From: Athalassotoga saccharophila
GTDB lineage: Bacteria; Thermotogota; Thermotogae; Mesoaciditogales; Mesoaciditogaceae
Assembly (NCBI RefSeq): GCF_009936215.1
Contig: NZ_AP019551.1
Coordinates: 866,708-930,707, forward strand
Reading direction: 5' to 3'
DNA: 64,000 bases
The notes beneath the pieces are model-generated. The model had not been told where the DNA came from. It saw nothing but the letters and a program-made list of their open reading frames with translations, and searched no databases. The position numbers were made by a program, and so were the translations under genes. Below are positions 6,838 to 15,952 of this stretch, one piece after another. How positions within the stretch are numbered: the first letter of the stretch is position 1; each line of letters starts with the position of its first letter.

Positions 6838-7548
6838 ATGAAAAAAGTTATACTGTTGGGTATGCTTGCGCTGCTCGTTGTCGGGGTAATAGGCATTGCA
6901 CAAACTAATATCCCAATCTTTACATGGAATACAACCCAGAATTCTTGGGTACAGGTTACTAACACCGTATTCGCATCTGCAACCGGAGAAAATACCTGGT
7001 CGACCGGCGGACTTGCGACATCTGTTCAGGTTCCAAACGTAGGTTACTTCATCGTACTTCCAGCAACTCCGACATGGTTCGAACTTCCAAGGATAAACTG
7101 GACACTCAACGTCAGCCAGTGGATATACATAAGCATTCAATATCTTAATTACATCATGCATGTTGATATACCGGGAGATTACACCCTCGACAGTTTCACA
7201 ATTCATGTAATGACAAACGGTGGAGTTTTTGCCTACTTCCGGACGGGAGGAAATCTCAGCGGTGGACCTTCTGGGGCCGGATCTATTCCGACATGGCTTG
7301 GATACAAAGTTGATGACGCAAGTGTGCCAGGAGTTGGGCTTCCGGCAAATGGTGCAAACAACAGTTTCTGGTATGATATGGCATACATAAATGCGAATTA
7401 CGGATCCCCAGCGCAAAAGATAACACTTTATGGTCCCAACTATTGGGAACATACATTCTACGGATGGCTTGGCTTCAGGGTAAATTACCAACAGCCAAAA
7501 GGTCAATATTCGACATATCTTGACATATTCATTCAATCCGATCCATAA
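6838..7548 (+). CDS. Secreted protein, paralogue family A (full-length form)
   Basis: 236 residues, start set by AAGGGGTGATAGGAA. The signal peptide MKKVILLGMLALLVVGVIGIAQ is followed by a Trp/Asn/Thr-rich, beta-type mature protein without Cys. It carries the family core SIQYLNYIMHVDIPGDYTL and a Gly-rich turn GNLSGGPSGAG. It is monocistronic: a sigma-54 promoter with a palindromic array upstream and a long terminator hairpin directly after. That arrangement suits a highly expressed, condition-specific secreted product. No known family was recognised. Confidence 0.82.
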   Translation: MKKVILLGMLALLVVGVIGIAQTNIPIFTWNTTQNSWVQVTNTVFASATGENTWSTGGLATSVQVPNVGYFIVLPATPTWFELPRINWTLNVSQWIYISIQYLNYIMHVDIPGDYTLDSFTIHVMTNGGVFAYFRTGGNLSGGPSGAGSIPTWLGYKVDDASVPGVGLPANGANNSFWYDMAYINANYGSPAQKITLYGPNYWEHTFYGWLGFRVNYQQPKGQYSTYLDIFIQSDP

Positions 7549-7557
7549 CATCTAAGT

Positions 7558-7593
7558 CTTTTCGAGGCCCCTTCGGGGGCCTCTTTGAAAAGA
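7558..7593 (+). terminator. Strong hairpin terminator
   Basis: GAGGCCCC-TTCG-GGGGCCTC (7564-7583) with a UUCG tetraloop, extended by CTTTTC/GAAAAG outside. The U-tract is short (CTTT), so termination may rely on stem stability. Confidence 0.75.
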
Positions 7594-7604
7594 GGATGGA
7601 GGAT

Positions 7605-7937
7605 ATGAGAAAAGAGATTTTGACAATTTTAATCCTTACGATTTTGGCGTCCGTTGTTATTTCTCAGAGTATATCGATATACAGACGGACAAACAACACA
7701 TGAATCGAAGAGACAAATTCAAACATAGCATAAGCTCAGGGCTATAACCCATGGAATACAAATTGATACATAACCTTGGATAATTCATATATTTTGCCAA
7801 AGATATATCTAAGCACCGAAATAGTTCAATGGATCTTCGTCTCAATTCAATATCTTAACTATTACATCCATGCCAGCATGCCGGGGGATTACACGACGGG
7901 ATTGACCATAATATCGGTAATCAATCTCAGAAAATAA
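7605..7937 (+). pseudogene. Decayed family A secreted-protein gene
   Basis: A ribosome site GGAGGAT and ATG start a signal peptide (MRKEILTILILTILASVVIS) followed by ISIYRR, as in the intact paralogues. The same frame then shows three in-frame stops: TGA where the 6838 protein has Trp, then TAA and TGA. It continues in frame into FVSIQYLNYYIHASMPGDYT, nearly identical to the family core, and ends at TAA, about half the length of the intact gene. Absence of frameshifts suggests recent decay by point mutation and 3' loss. Confidence 0.8.
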
Positions 7938-7983
7938 CGAATGGCAAATAGAGTTTTAAAGAAAGGAAAGGGGTGAGAGAAGG

Positions 7984-9624
7984 ATGAAAAAGTTATCGAT
8001 ATTTGCAATCTTAACCTGCCTTGCGATAAGCGCTTTTTCTGTTACCTACAATCTTGGACTGAGTCCTCTTAAGACAGAAGTCGAGATGTACCCCGGAGAC
8101 ATTCAGACCTTTGAATTAAATCTTGTCAATGGCACACTTGCAGATGTGAATTATCAACTTGAGATCGGCGCATTCATGCTTGACAAAAATGGTGCCTATA
8201 TATATCTTACGAAAGATTCTACTTACACTTTCTCCTGCGCAAAATGGATAAAATTTCCCAACAACGAAACTAACGTTAACGTTCGCGCATTGCAAACGTC
8301 CAAAATTCAGGTTAGCATTGAAGTCCCGCGATCTGTAAGATATGGCGGTGATTATTACGCCATGATATGGGCAAATTTCATACCAAAGGAGAACACGCCC
8401 ACATCTTCAAATGCGACGGGTACCGGAATTTCGATAGAAAGACGCTTTAGGTTCGGAAGCATAGTCCACGTTACGGTCAAAGGAAGGCCTGCGAATTCAA
8501 AATTGACGTTAGACAAGATAGAAATCGTGAATTTGGATGTAATGGCAACTTCAACGCAAAGAGGCTTAAGAAAAAGAGGCTTAAGAATAAGTGCGATCGT
8601 CAAAAATTCTGGCGATACCTCATTTAGACCGACGGGCGATTATCTTATCATTTCTTCCGACAACAAAGTCTGGGGCAGAGGAGATCTTATGATGGATCGT
8701 ACAGATCTTGTCATGCCTCAAATAGAAAGAGAGATGTACGCGCTTTACGATAGGTCTTTGCCGGCCGGCGAGTACACGGTCAAGATAAATTTAAAATCTG
8801 GAGAAAGATTCTTAAATCATAAAGAGGAAACCTTTTCTATAGTAGAGTCTACATCTTCATCTAAACCTTTAGACGTCAATGTTTTGCTCTCACCTTCTGA
8901 AATAACGGGCGATGTTAAGGCAGGCAGAAATCAAATGGGAAAGTTCGAACTTTCAAACAGGGAATTTTCGACGATATCAGCCACGATCGACGCGGTTACG
9001 CTTTCTATGGACGAAAATGGCTACTGGATCTTTGGATCTCGAATCGATGACGTTAAATTGTATCCCGATAACTTTACCCTAAGAGAGGATCAAAAAAGAG
9101 TCATTCCTTTCTCATACAAAGTGTCGCAAGACGCGACAGGTCTTTACGCGTTCGCCTTAAGAATAAAAACATCGGCCGAAAATTCTTCAAACCTTTCTAC
9201 CTTTTATATTCCCGTTATGATGAGAATAATCGGAACGACACGATACGGCTTTGAAATAACGAATGTGGAAAAGATAATGCCTTCAACGCCAACGGACAAA
9301 GCATTTTTGAGAGTGTGGATAAAAAATACCGGAAATACCTTCACCAATTTCAACATAATTTACGACATCGTAGATCCGCAGATGAATTATCTGACACTTC
9401 AGGCACAGTATCTTTCGGAATCTGGATTTTCGATCTTCCCATCTATCGAGAGATATGTCGATATTCCCATAGGAAATTACAAAATATCCAAAGCCGGCGA
9501 ATACCGTATTCCGATGATGATAACTTACAAAGGTGACAAGAATTCAAATCAGCAGATAAAGACCGAGATCACATTTGAGATAACCCAGGACGATCTTGTC
9601 AGGATGGGAAGTGTTCAATCATGA
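7984..9624 (+). CDS. Secreted Ig-like protein resembling pilus chaperone/DUF916 proteins
   Basis: 546 residues, signal peptide MKKLSIFAILTCLAISAFS, ribosome site AAGGGGTGAGAGAAGG. The segment after the signal (LGLSPLKTEVEMYPGDIQTFELNLVNGT) and PRSVRYGGDYYAMIWANF resemble the N-terminal domain of periplasmic pilus-chaperone-like and DUF916-type proteins, which begin with a 'sP...pG....f.v.N' strand pattern. At least two more beta-sandwich-like regions follow (about 300-400 and 415-530; INVEKIMPST-like and KNTGNTFTNF strands). It overlaps the next gene by 4 bases. Role as a chaperone or surface scaffold for the family A secreted proteins is inference from position. Confidence 0.7.
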   Translation: MKKLSIFAILTCLAISAFSVTYNLGLSPLKTEVEMYPGDIQTFELNLVNGTLADVNYQLEIGAFMLDKNGAYIYLTKDSTYTFSCAKWIKFPNNETNVNVRALQTSKIQVSIEVPRSVRYGGDYYAMIWANFIPKENTPTSSNATGTGISIERRFRFGSIVHVTVKGRPANSKLTLDKIEIVNLDVMATSTQRGLRKRGLRISAIVKNSGDTSFRPTGDYLIISSDNKVWGRGDLMMDRTDLVMPQIEREMYALYDRSLPAGEYTVKINLKSGERFLNHKEETFSIVESTSSSKPLDVNVLLSPSEITGDVKAGRNQMGKFELSNREFSTISATIDAVTLSMDENGYWIFGSRIDDVKLYPDNFTLREDQKRVIPFSYKVSQDATGLYAFALRIKTSAENSSNLSTFYIPVMMRIIGTTRYGFEITNVEKIMPSTPTDKAFLRVWIKNTGNTFTNFNIIYDIVDPQMNYLTLQAQYLSESGFSIFPSIERYVDIPIGNYKISKAGEYRIPMMITYKGDKNSNQQIKTEITFEITQDDLVRMGSVQS

Positions 9625-10751
9625 AAAAGATTATCATTTTGTCTATTTTTTTGATAATTTCAATTTCCATTTTTGGAAAACTTATAAATGAATCCTTTTT
9701 TGAAATGGATCTCAGACAGGCGCTAAGCCAGATCTCTTACGATACGGGCGAGACCATAATAGCAGATGATTCCGTTGGAGGGTACGTGACAATAGATCTA
9801 AAAAATGTAACCATCGATCAGGCGCTCAACCTTTTGCTTTTGGCCGGGGGATATTCGTGGACAAAGATAAATGGAGTATATTTTGTTTCTTTGGCGACCC
9901 CATCGAGCGATAAATTCATGTACTTTTCAACGACAACAAAGTACAAAAGCCTAAATTATAAAGCATCCGATATAGTGTCTCTGCTTCCTGCCTACATGAG
10001 AAAGTACGTAAACACATCGGGCGATCCTTATGTCCTGACGGTAACCGCTCCAAAGGATATGTCGGATAAGATAATTTCTTTGATAAAGACTTTAGATCTT
10101 CCGAAAAGGGAAGTGGAACTTGAGATAACCGTTGTCGAAACTGACGAGAATACATTTAGAAAATGGGAAAGAAACTGGGTATATAACTCAACATCAACGG
10201 GTACGGCAAGTTACTTTTCGATATCCAACGAATGGTTCACAACAAACATTTTAACTCCTCTCGGACTTTTCTCTGGTAGTTTCAATCTAAACAAGTCAAG
10301 TGAAGATCTCAAACTTCTTTCTCAATCAAATGTAAAGGCTATAAACGGAATGCAGTCCAAGATCTTTTCCAAAACGATAAGATCTTACCAGTACGTGCTT
10401 AACGGGAATACTTATTACAAAGAGATCCCGATAGGAATCGAGACGACTATTACACCAACCATAATGGGCGACAAAGTCGTACTTGATGTTTTGGAAGCGC
10501 TTTATTCGTCTGAAGATGTAGGTCAGGATATTCCCACCGCCGTTCAGCAGGGCATTCAAACGTCCATAGCGATCCCCGTCGGAGGAAGAATATCCGTTGC
10601 GGCGATGAGTTTTACATCTCTTTCGTCCGTTGAATCGAAGATACCCGTGCTTGGAGACATACCGATAATCGGAAAATTTTTTACCCAGTTGGATTACAAA
10701 GATGTTCTCAAGCGTGTGATCCTCTTTGTCTCGGTAAAGGCAGGTGAGTAA
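9621..10751 (+). CDS. Secretin-like protein (type II/III secretion or pilus outer-membrane channel family)
   Basis: 376 residues with a signal peptide (about 1-18). An STN/secretin N0-type domain is at about 28-75 (DLRQALSQISYDTGETIIAD and a TIDQALNLLLLAGGYSW repeat), then an N1-like ring-building domain (YKSLNYKASDIVSLLPAYM, about 108-165). The C-terminal part ends with VESKIPVLGDIPIIGKFF, the secretin signature 'vPvLgdIPvlGklF', followed by a final strand VILFVSVKAG. Shorter than typical secretins (over 500), so it may be a reduced channel. The ATG overlaps the stop codon of the upstream gene by 4 bases and the next start by 8. Confidence 0.82.
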   Translation: MKKIIILSIFLIISISIFGKLINESFFEMDLRQALSQISYDTGETIIADDSVGGYVTIDLKNVTIDQALNLLLLAGGYSWTKINGVYFVSLATPSSDKFMYFSTTTKYKSLNYKASDIVSLLPAYMRKYVNTSGDPYVLTVTAPKDMSDKIISLIKTLDLPKREVELEITVVETDENTFRKWERNWVYNSTSTGTASYFSISNEWFTTNILTPLGLFSGSFNLNKSSEDLKLLSQSNVKAINGMQSKIFSKTIRSYQYVLNGNTYYKEIPIGIETTITPTIMGDKVVLDVLEALYSSEDVGQDIPTAVQQGIQTSIAIPVGGRISVAAMSFTSLSSVESKIPVLGDIPIIGKFFTQLDYKDVLKRVILFVSVKAGE

Positions 10752-12138
10752 GATGAAAAGATTGACATATTTAGCGATAATTCTCATCTCGACAATTGCC
10801 TTTGGAATTGATTTTTCCTTTTCAGGTGCCGATCTAAGAAATGCGATAAATGACATAGCGAGAACTTACAACATTCAGGTCATACTTGCAGATGATGTGA
10901 CGGGCACCGTCGATATGACCTTTCAATCTTCAAACTTTGAAGATGCCTTGCAGAAAGTGCTCATGTCTACCAATTACGCCTTTGCAAAGGTTGGAAATGT
11001 ATATCTTGTCGGAAGCATGAATTCGCCCGACAAGGTTCGCGCAACGATTTACAAACCATCCATGATCTTTCTGAAATACGTTAGTGCCAAGGTTACCTAT
11101 GACCTTTTGGGAGTACTTTCGAAATACGTACTTTACTCGCCCAATTCGAATATTTTACTCGTAGATGCGGATGATCAGACAAAGAATGAAATAGCAAGTA
11201 TGATTTCTCAGATAGATCTTCCGAATGAAAATAGATTTTTCTATTACGAAATCCATGAGATGAATTCAGACGAATATCAAAGATTCAGACAGATAGAACA
11301 GATAAACAAGTCGGGAATTTTAACATTTTCCGGCACTTCCTTTGAGATTTTCAGGGAGATAATGAAGATAAATGGTAAGAGCGATATATTCGGCAATATC
11401 ACAATTCAAACAATCGGAGAAGGGACTGTGAATTTGGCAGATCCGAAATTTGCGATGAAAGTTAAATCGAACCAGAACACGGTAAATGTCTCTTTAATAA
11501 CAAGCACTAATGCGATCCAGATCCCTTTGAGCGATCAGAACAGCCGTGCGGTGGCAAGTGCCCAGAGTGGAGGAAAGAATTTCCTTGTTTTCATAGGCTT
11601 TGCCGACAACATAAAGTCTGATTTTGCACTTGAAAGTCAAAAAGCACAAAACAAACTTGGGTTGAATCTCTTTTACGATCAGACTAATTCCAAAATACTC
11701 AGCAGCGTAAGTTATGGATCGACAGAACTTTCTATAATTGGAGAGATTTACAACTTCCGTACTTCTCAGGGAACGACTGGAATCTTTGTCGGAGTTGAGG
11801 GTAATCTTATAGATCAGATGTACGGTAAAATCGTTTTAGGCCTTGAAAATATGACTCCAATGGTGAAATTCGGAATCAAAGATACAACATCGATCGGATT
11901 TTTAATGCTAAGGGGAGAACTTTGGAACGAGATGACTTTAAATGGGATAAATCCGTTTAAAGTTTCTGCGGGTGTGGGAATGGATCTTTGGAATATAGAG
12001 GTGTTCGGTGGGATAAGGGGGGAATTACAAACTGCCGGACCTTACATAGAGATAGGCCTGAACTACGAATGGATTCGGGCAAAAATTTTGTGGGCAAATG
12101 GTTATACCTTTGGAGGAGGCATAACCATGAGTTGGTGA
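10744..12138 (+). CDS. STN/secretin-N-domain protein with possible outer-membrane barrel end
   Basis: 464 residues (an ATG at 10753 is an alternative start). The signal peptide MKRLTYLAIILISTIAFG leads to an STN-type N0 domain (GADLRNAINDIARTYNIQVILADDV) and an N1-like domain (MIFLKYVSAKVTYDLLGVL), parallel to the upstream secretin. The C-terminal half differs: instead of the secretin signature there are about 8 alternating strands with Gly/aromatic ends and a terminal TFGGGITMSW, as in outer-membrane barrels. It could be a partner or plug of the upstream secretin. Last gene of the block, followed by a clear terminator. Confidence 0.65.
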   Translation: MSKMKRLTYLAIILISTIAFGIDFSFSGADLRNAINDIARTYNIQVILADDVTGTVDMTFQSSNFEDALQKVLMSTNYAFAKVGNVYLVGSMNSPDKVRATIYKPSMIFLKYVSAKVTYDLLGVLSKYVLYSPNSNILLVDADDQTKNEIASMISQIDLPNENRFFYYEIHEMNSDEYQRFRQIEQINKSGILTFSGTSFEIFREIMKINGKSDIFGNITIQTIGEGTVNLADPKFAMKVKSNQNTVNVSLITSTNAIQIPLSDQNSRAVASAQSGGKNFLVFIGFADNIKSDFALESQKAQNKLGLNLFYDQTNSKILSSVSYGSTELSIIGEIYNFRTSQGTTGIFVGVEGNLIDQMYGKIVLGLENMTPMVKFGIKDTTSIGFLMLRGELWNEMTLNGINPFKVSAGVGMDLWNIEVFGGIRGELQTAGPYIEIGLNYEWIRAKILWANGYTFGGGITMSW

Positions 12139-12164
12139 GAAGTTCGTCTTTCTCTACCCCCACT

Positions 12165-12191
12165 GTGGCCGTGAAAACGGCCACTTTTTTC
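12165..12191 (+). terminator. Rho-independent terminator after the secretin-like block
   Basis: GTGGCCGT-GAAA-ACGGCCAC followed by TTTTTTC. Confidence 0.9.
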
Positions 12192-12244
12192 GACCACTTC
12201 ACTTTTGAAAAAAATTGTTATATACTCTAAATCGATATTGACAT

Positions 12245-13165
12245 TTGAATTCTTATTTTGTGGGAGGATTGCGTATAGAAAAAAATTCTCAGTCTAAATT
12301 TTTACCTTTACTTTTGCTTTCATTGCTCGTTGTGGTGTGGGGAACCACCTTTCCAATAGAAAAGATAATGCTTGAGACACTTTCTCCTTTTTCTTTAAAC
12401 CTCTTCAGATTTTTGATCGCCGATGCGGTAATGCTTATCATCTTTTTTCCATCCATAAAGCGCGATTTTCTTTCGGTGTGGCAATCTGGCCTTTTACTCG
12501 GCATTACGATGGGGGCTGGCTTTGTGTTTCAGACATGGGGCCTTGTCTATACAACGCCTGCCAAAAGTGGATTTATAACCTCGATGTACGTTGTATTTGC
12601 TCCAATTCTGTCATTCATATTCGAAAAGACAAAGGTGAGTGTGCACACAATCCTCGCCCTAATAATCGCGACTTCGGGAATATATTTGACAGAACTTTCC
12701 GGAAGAATTTTTGAGATGAATTTCGGAGATTTTTTAACCTTTCTGTGTGCGGTAGCCTTTGCCTTTCAGGTACTTTTGATGACTGTTCTTACGAAAAAGC
12801 ATGAGGGCAAAGAGATAACCCTGACATTTTACCAGTTTTTAGTGATAACTGTATTCAACCTTCCCTTTTACATTTTTTCAGGTCACAACGATAATTGGAA
12901 TCTTCCCGATGTGATCTTTATTCTCTATATGGCAATAGTTGCAAGCATAATTGGAATAATAATTCAGGCAAAGTATCAAAAACGCATAGGCACGGTTTCC
13001 TCTTCGTTTATTTATGCCGGAGAGCCCGTTATGGCGACTGTATTTTCTGTCTTAATACTGAAATCAACTTTTTCTCAAACCGAGATCATTGGCTTTGCGA
13101 TGATAACCTTTGCCGCGATATGGGCCCAGTTGTTCAATTTCTCCAGTTCAAGAAAGGAACTGTGA
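12245..13165 (+). CDS. EamA/DMT-superfamily permease
   Basis: Up to 306 residues with ten hydrophobic segments in two EamA repeats: VVVWGTTFPIEKIMLETLSPFSLNLFRF in the first half, and a second repeat from FGDFLTFLCAVAFAFQVLLM to GEPVMATVFSVLILKSTFSQTEIIG. DMT proteins export or import small metabolites; the substrate is not predictable. The start is uncertain: GGGAGG at about 12261-12266 lies after the first ATG (12245) and only a few bases before a TTG at 12269, while the first membrane segment starts at about residue 20. Confidence 0.85.
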   Translation: MNSYFVGGLRIEKNSQSKFLPLLLLSLLVVVWGTTFPIEKIMLETLSPFSLNLFRFLIADAVMLIIFFPSIKRDFLSVWQSGLLLGITMGAGFVFQTWGLVYTTPAKSGFITSMYVVFAPILSFIFEKTKVSVHTILALIIATSGIYLTELSGRIFEMNFGDFLTFLCAVAFAFQVLLMTVLTKKHEGKEITLTFYQFLVITVFNLPFYIFSGHNDNWNLPDVIFILYMAIVASIIGIIIQAKYQKRIGTVSSSFIYAGEPVMATVFSVLILKSTFSQTEIIGFAMITFAAIWAQLFNFSSSRKEL

Positions 13166-13774
13166 AATTATTCTCCACGCCTCTCCTTCCATGACAAAAA
13201 TTGGCTCTTTGGAGTATCTGTAATCGTTTTTCCTTATGAATTCTTTTAAGGCATTTATAACTCTTTCCATCTTTGATATCTGAACTCTTTTGAAATTGGT
13301 ATTTCTGTTTAACAATTCATTTGTGTGCGTGAGGCATACCATCGAGATCGAGTTCTCGTATCTTTTAAGTCTTTCTTCATTTGAGATGTACTGTGCAAAA
13401 AGGTCCAGATATCTTCTTTCTGCGCCTCTTTCTACCGCACACATCTGACAATTCTTCCCAAAATTTATCGATTCTCCATCCAAAGCGTGTATTATTTCAT
13501 CTGATATCGTCCCGTAAAGTACCGAGACGCCGAGTATGCCGAGTTCTGGATGGGCTCTCAGATGATCTTCGACCATTTTAAGATGCTTCGGACAAAATCC
13601 GGGTCCGGATGAAAATTTTTTTCTCTCCGATGGATCGTTGACATTTTCGTAAAATAATGCATCTATGTTATCGTCCACACTCTCGACTGTTAATTTGCAT
13701 ATTGGACATCCTACCTTATCGAGAAGTTCGTCTATCTTTCCAATCAGATATCCGGACTCTATTTCTTTTTTCAT
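13148..13774 (-). CDS. DUF6062-like cysteine-rich protein
   Basis: 208 residues, cytoplasmic and helical. Four cysteine clusters are visible: GCPICKL (about 22), GFCPKHL (about 60), CQMCAVERGAERRY (about 109) and CLTH (about 146). This spacing matches what I recall of the DUF6062 family of thermophilic and anaerobic bacteria, whose function is unknown; the Cys/His pairs suggest a metal site. Its 3' end overlaps the end of the convergent DMT gene by 18 bases. Confidence 0.6.
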   Translation of the reverse strand: MKKEIESGYLIGKIDELLDKVGCPICKLTVESVDDNIDALFYENVNDPSERKKFSSGPGFCPKHLKMVEDHLRAHPELGILGVSVLYGTISDEIIHALDGESINFGKNCQMCAVERGAERRYLDLFAQYISNEERLKRYENSISMVCLTHTNELLNRNTNFKRVQISKMERVINALKEFIRKNDYRYSKEPIFVMEGEAWRIISQFLS

Positions 13775-13889
13775 ACTTCACCTCACTATAATTAAATTTT
13801 AAGCGCATGGCAGAATGCCGGCAAGACGACTTCGAAAATGGGCACTGGATCTTTACAAGAAGATATTTTCAGAGACTGTGGTTAATTAA

Positions 13890-13914
13890 AAAGTCCGGCA
13901 TATAGCCGGACTTT
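13890..13914 (-). terminator. Terminator of the ABC exporter operon
   Basis: AAAGTCCGGC-ATATA-GCCGGACTTT directly after the permease stop codon. The minus strand continues TTTAATTAAC; the hairpin is nearly symmetrical. Confidence 0.75.
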
Positions 13915-13917
13915 GAT

Positions 13918-15012
13918 TCAATCTTGGATCAATTTTTGGAATGTGAATGTTGCCGCTAAAGATGTTACGATCGCAAAACCCGCGAGTATGGCAACGTCAA
14001 ACCATATGAAATTCCATCCCACGTTCAAAGTTATGACATTTCTTAGCGCATCTGCCGCATAGGTTAACGGGAAGATGTAGGCTATGTACTGCATGAATTT
14101 TGGCATTTGCTGGATCGGGAAAAAGACGCCCGAGAAGAACATCATCGGGAAGGTTATGGTCGTCATCGTTATCATCGCCGTTTCCTGCTCTTTCATCGCC
14201 GCAGTTACCATGACACCAACTCCGATAAAACTGAACGTTCCCAAAAGCAACAAAAAGATGGTCCAAAGTAGAGAGGTGGCCGAAAATTGCACTCCAAAAA
14301 ATAGCCATGAAATGACGAGAATTATCATCGCGGTGACAAATCCCCTTATTGTCTGGGCGAGTATTTTACCGACAACTATGCTCCCACGGCTTATAGGCGT
14401 GACCATAACACCGTCCATTGTTCCAAGTTCCCTCTCGCGTGTTATTGCAGAAGCAAGGCCGGTCATTACACTCATTATCGCTATCATGGCCATTAAACCC
14501 GGGACTGTGAAATCGTAATAGTTAAAATTAGTTCCATCGGCGTTTATCAAATTTGACTGAACTATATTCTGCTTTATATTTTGTGAGCCTGCCTGTCCAA
14601 ACATATCGGAAAGCATTTGAGCCATCATTATTCCTGCCTGAGGATTCGCAGGACTTGGTATTACATCCATTGTGACAGGTCTGTTCAAGGCTATTGAAAG
14701 AGAGAAATCTTTTGGAATTATTGCCCCGACCATTATCTTACCGCTCGCAAGGGCATCTATGAGATCCTGCTTCGAGTTGTAAAAGATCATTTTGTTCGTC
14801 TGAGATGCGGGAAGAGATTTTTCAACCTTTGAGTTGAAGATGAGATCCTGAGAATATATCCCTATATTTCCAGAATAGGATCCTCCCGTTTTTGGGAAGA
14901 TAAAGCCCAACATTAACATCATTATGATTGGCATTAAAATCGAAAATACAACTCTTGTGCGTCCCCTTAAAAAGACCTTTAGGTCTTTCCATGCTATGTC
15001 CCATATTCGCAT
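13918..15012 (-). CDS. ABC-2 type permease of an exporter
   Basis: 364 residues. The fold order is one N-terminal membrane segment (VVFSILMPIIMMLMLGFIFP), a large extracytoplasmic domain of about 150 residues, then five membrane segments with the family signature region SAITRERELGTMDGVMVTPISRGSIVVGKIL. It is the YhgE/YadH/DrrB-like class of export permease, often for drugs or lipids. It starts 4 bases after the ATPase gene ends, so the pair form the exporter. Control by the PadR repressor at the head of the operon is likely. Confidence 0.9.
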   Translation of the reverse strand: MRIWDIAWKDLKVFLRGRTRVVFSILMPIIMMLMLGFIFPKTGGSYSGNIGIYSQDLIFNSKVEKSLPASQTNKMIFYNSKQDLIDALASGKIMVGAIIPKDFSLSIALNRPVTMDVIPSPANPQAGIMMAQMLSDMFGQAGSQNIKQNIVQSNLINADGTNFNYYDFTVPGLMAMIAIMSVMTGLASAITRERELGTMDGVMVTPISRGSIVVGKILAQTIRGFVTAMIILVISWLFFGVQFSATSLLWTIFLLLLGTFSFIGVGVMVTAAMKEQETAMITMTTITFPMMFFSGVFFPIQQMPKFMQYIAYIFPLTYAADALRNVITLNVGWNFIWFDVAILAGFAIVTSLAATFTFQKLIQD

Positions 15013-15016
15013 ATTG

Positions 15017-15952
15017 TCACTCCTTTACAGTTTCCATTTCGGTGTCTAATTTTCCTTCAGATATCTCGACGTAAATATCTTCCAAAGAAGGTTCGAGAGA
15101 TTTAAAACTTCTGACTTTTATGTTCATTTTTGTAAGATAATTCATGAATTGATTGAGATCCTCAACCTCTACCTTTGCGTAGCCGTCTTCCTGCTCGAGA
15201 ATCTTTATCTTCGGATCGTTAAAAGACAAAGTTTTGTCCGTTTCTATCTCGACGATCTCGGCCTTTTTGAAATGTTTCCTTATCTCATTCAAAGTGCCCA
15301 TGGCAACGATCTTTCCCTTTCTCATTATTGCCACCTTGTCAACGTTCATCAATTCAACGTCGTGAAGTACATGGGTCGTATAAACTATGGTCCTTCCCTC
15401 TTCTCTCAGTTGAACTATGAAATCCCTTATGTGTTTTGTCGAGACCGGATCGAGACCGAGCGTTGGTTCATCGAGAAAGATTATCTTTGGATCCGGAACA
15501 AGTGCCCTTGCAAGGTTTATCTTTTGCTTCATACCCGTGCTCATCTTTGATATGAGCATATCTTTAAAGTCCCATATATCGAAAAGTTTCAAGAACTTCT
15601 CAGCCCTATCGTATATCTCTGAATCTTTCATGCCGTATAACCTTCCAAAAAATTTTATATTTTCCATTGCCGTCAGATCGTTGTAAAGAATTACCTTTTC
15701 GGCGACAAGACCTATATTTTTTCTTACCTCTGTTGGATTTTTCACGACATTGTATCCAGCGACTTCAACGTATCCGCTCGTTGGCACAGCCAAATTCGTC
15801 AAAATTCTTATAGTCGTACTCTTTCCCGCTCCATTTTGTCCGAGAAGGGCAAACAACTGACCATAACCAACCTCAAAAGAGATATCGTCAACGGCTTTAA
15901 CATCTTTGAAATATTTCTTAAGATTTTTTACAACTATTGCTTTATCTTCCAT
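15017..15952 (-). CDS. ABC transporter ATPase of the PadR-controlled exporter
   Basis: 311 residues from the ATG at 15952, set by AGGAGGT seven bases before it. Walker A GQNGAGKST, signature MSTGMKQKINLARAL, Walker B KIIFLDEPTLGLDP and the switch His in YTTHVLHD are all present. A C-terminal extension of about 80 residues (KAEIVEIETDKT to the end) is typical of the DrrA/CcmA-like ATPases of ABC-2 exporters. It overlaps the PadR gene by 11 bases and is followed by the permease. Confidence 0.95.
   Translation of the reverse strand: MEDKAIVVKNLKKYFKDVKAVDDISFEVGYGQLFALLGQNGAGKSTTIRILTNLAVPTSGYVEVAGYNVVKNPTEVRKNIGLVAEKVILYNDLTAMENIKFFGRLYGMKDSEIYDRAEKFLKLFDIWDFKDMLISKMSTGMKQKINLARALVPDPKIIFLDEPTLGLDPVSTKHIRDFIVQLREEGRTIVYTTHVLHDVELMNVDKVAIMRKGKIVAMGTLNEIRKHFKKAEIVEIETDKTLSFNDPKIKILEQEDGYAKVEVEDLNQFMNYLTKMNIKVRSFKSLEPSLEDIYVEISEGKLDTEMETVKE

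Noticed and set aside
7635..7700. TGA read as Trp in the decayed secreted-protein gene
   Set aside because: A TAA stop follows in the same frame and TGA ends many intact genes in the window, so mutation is the simpler explanation.
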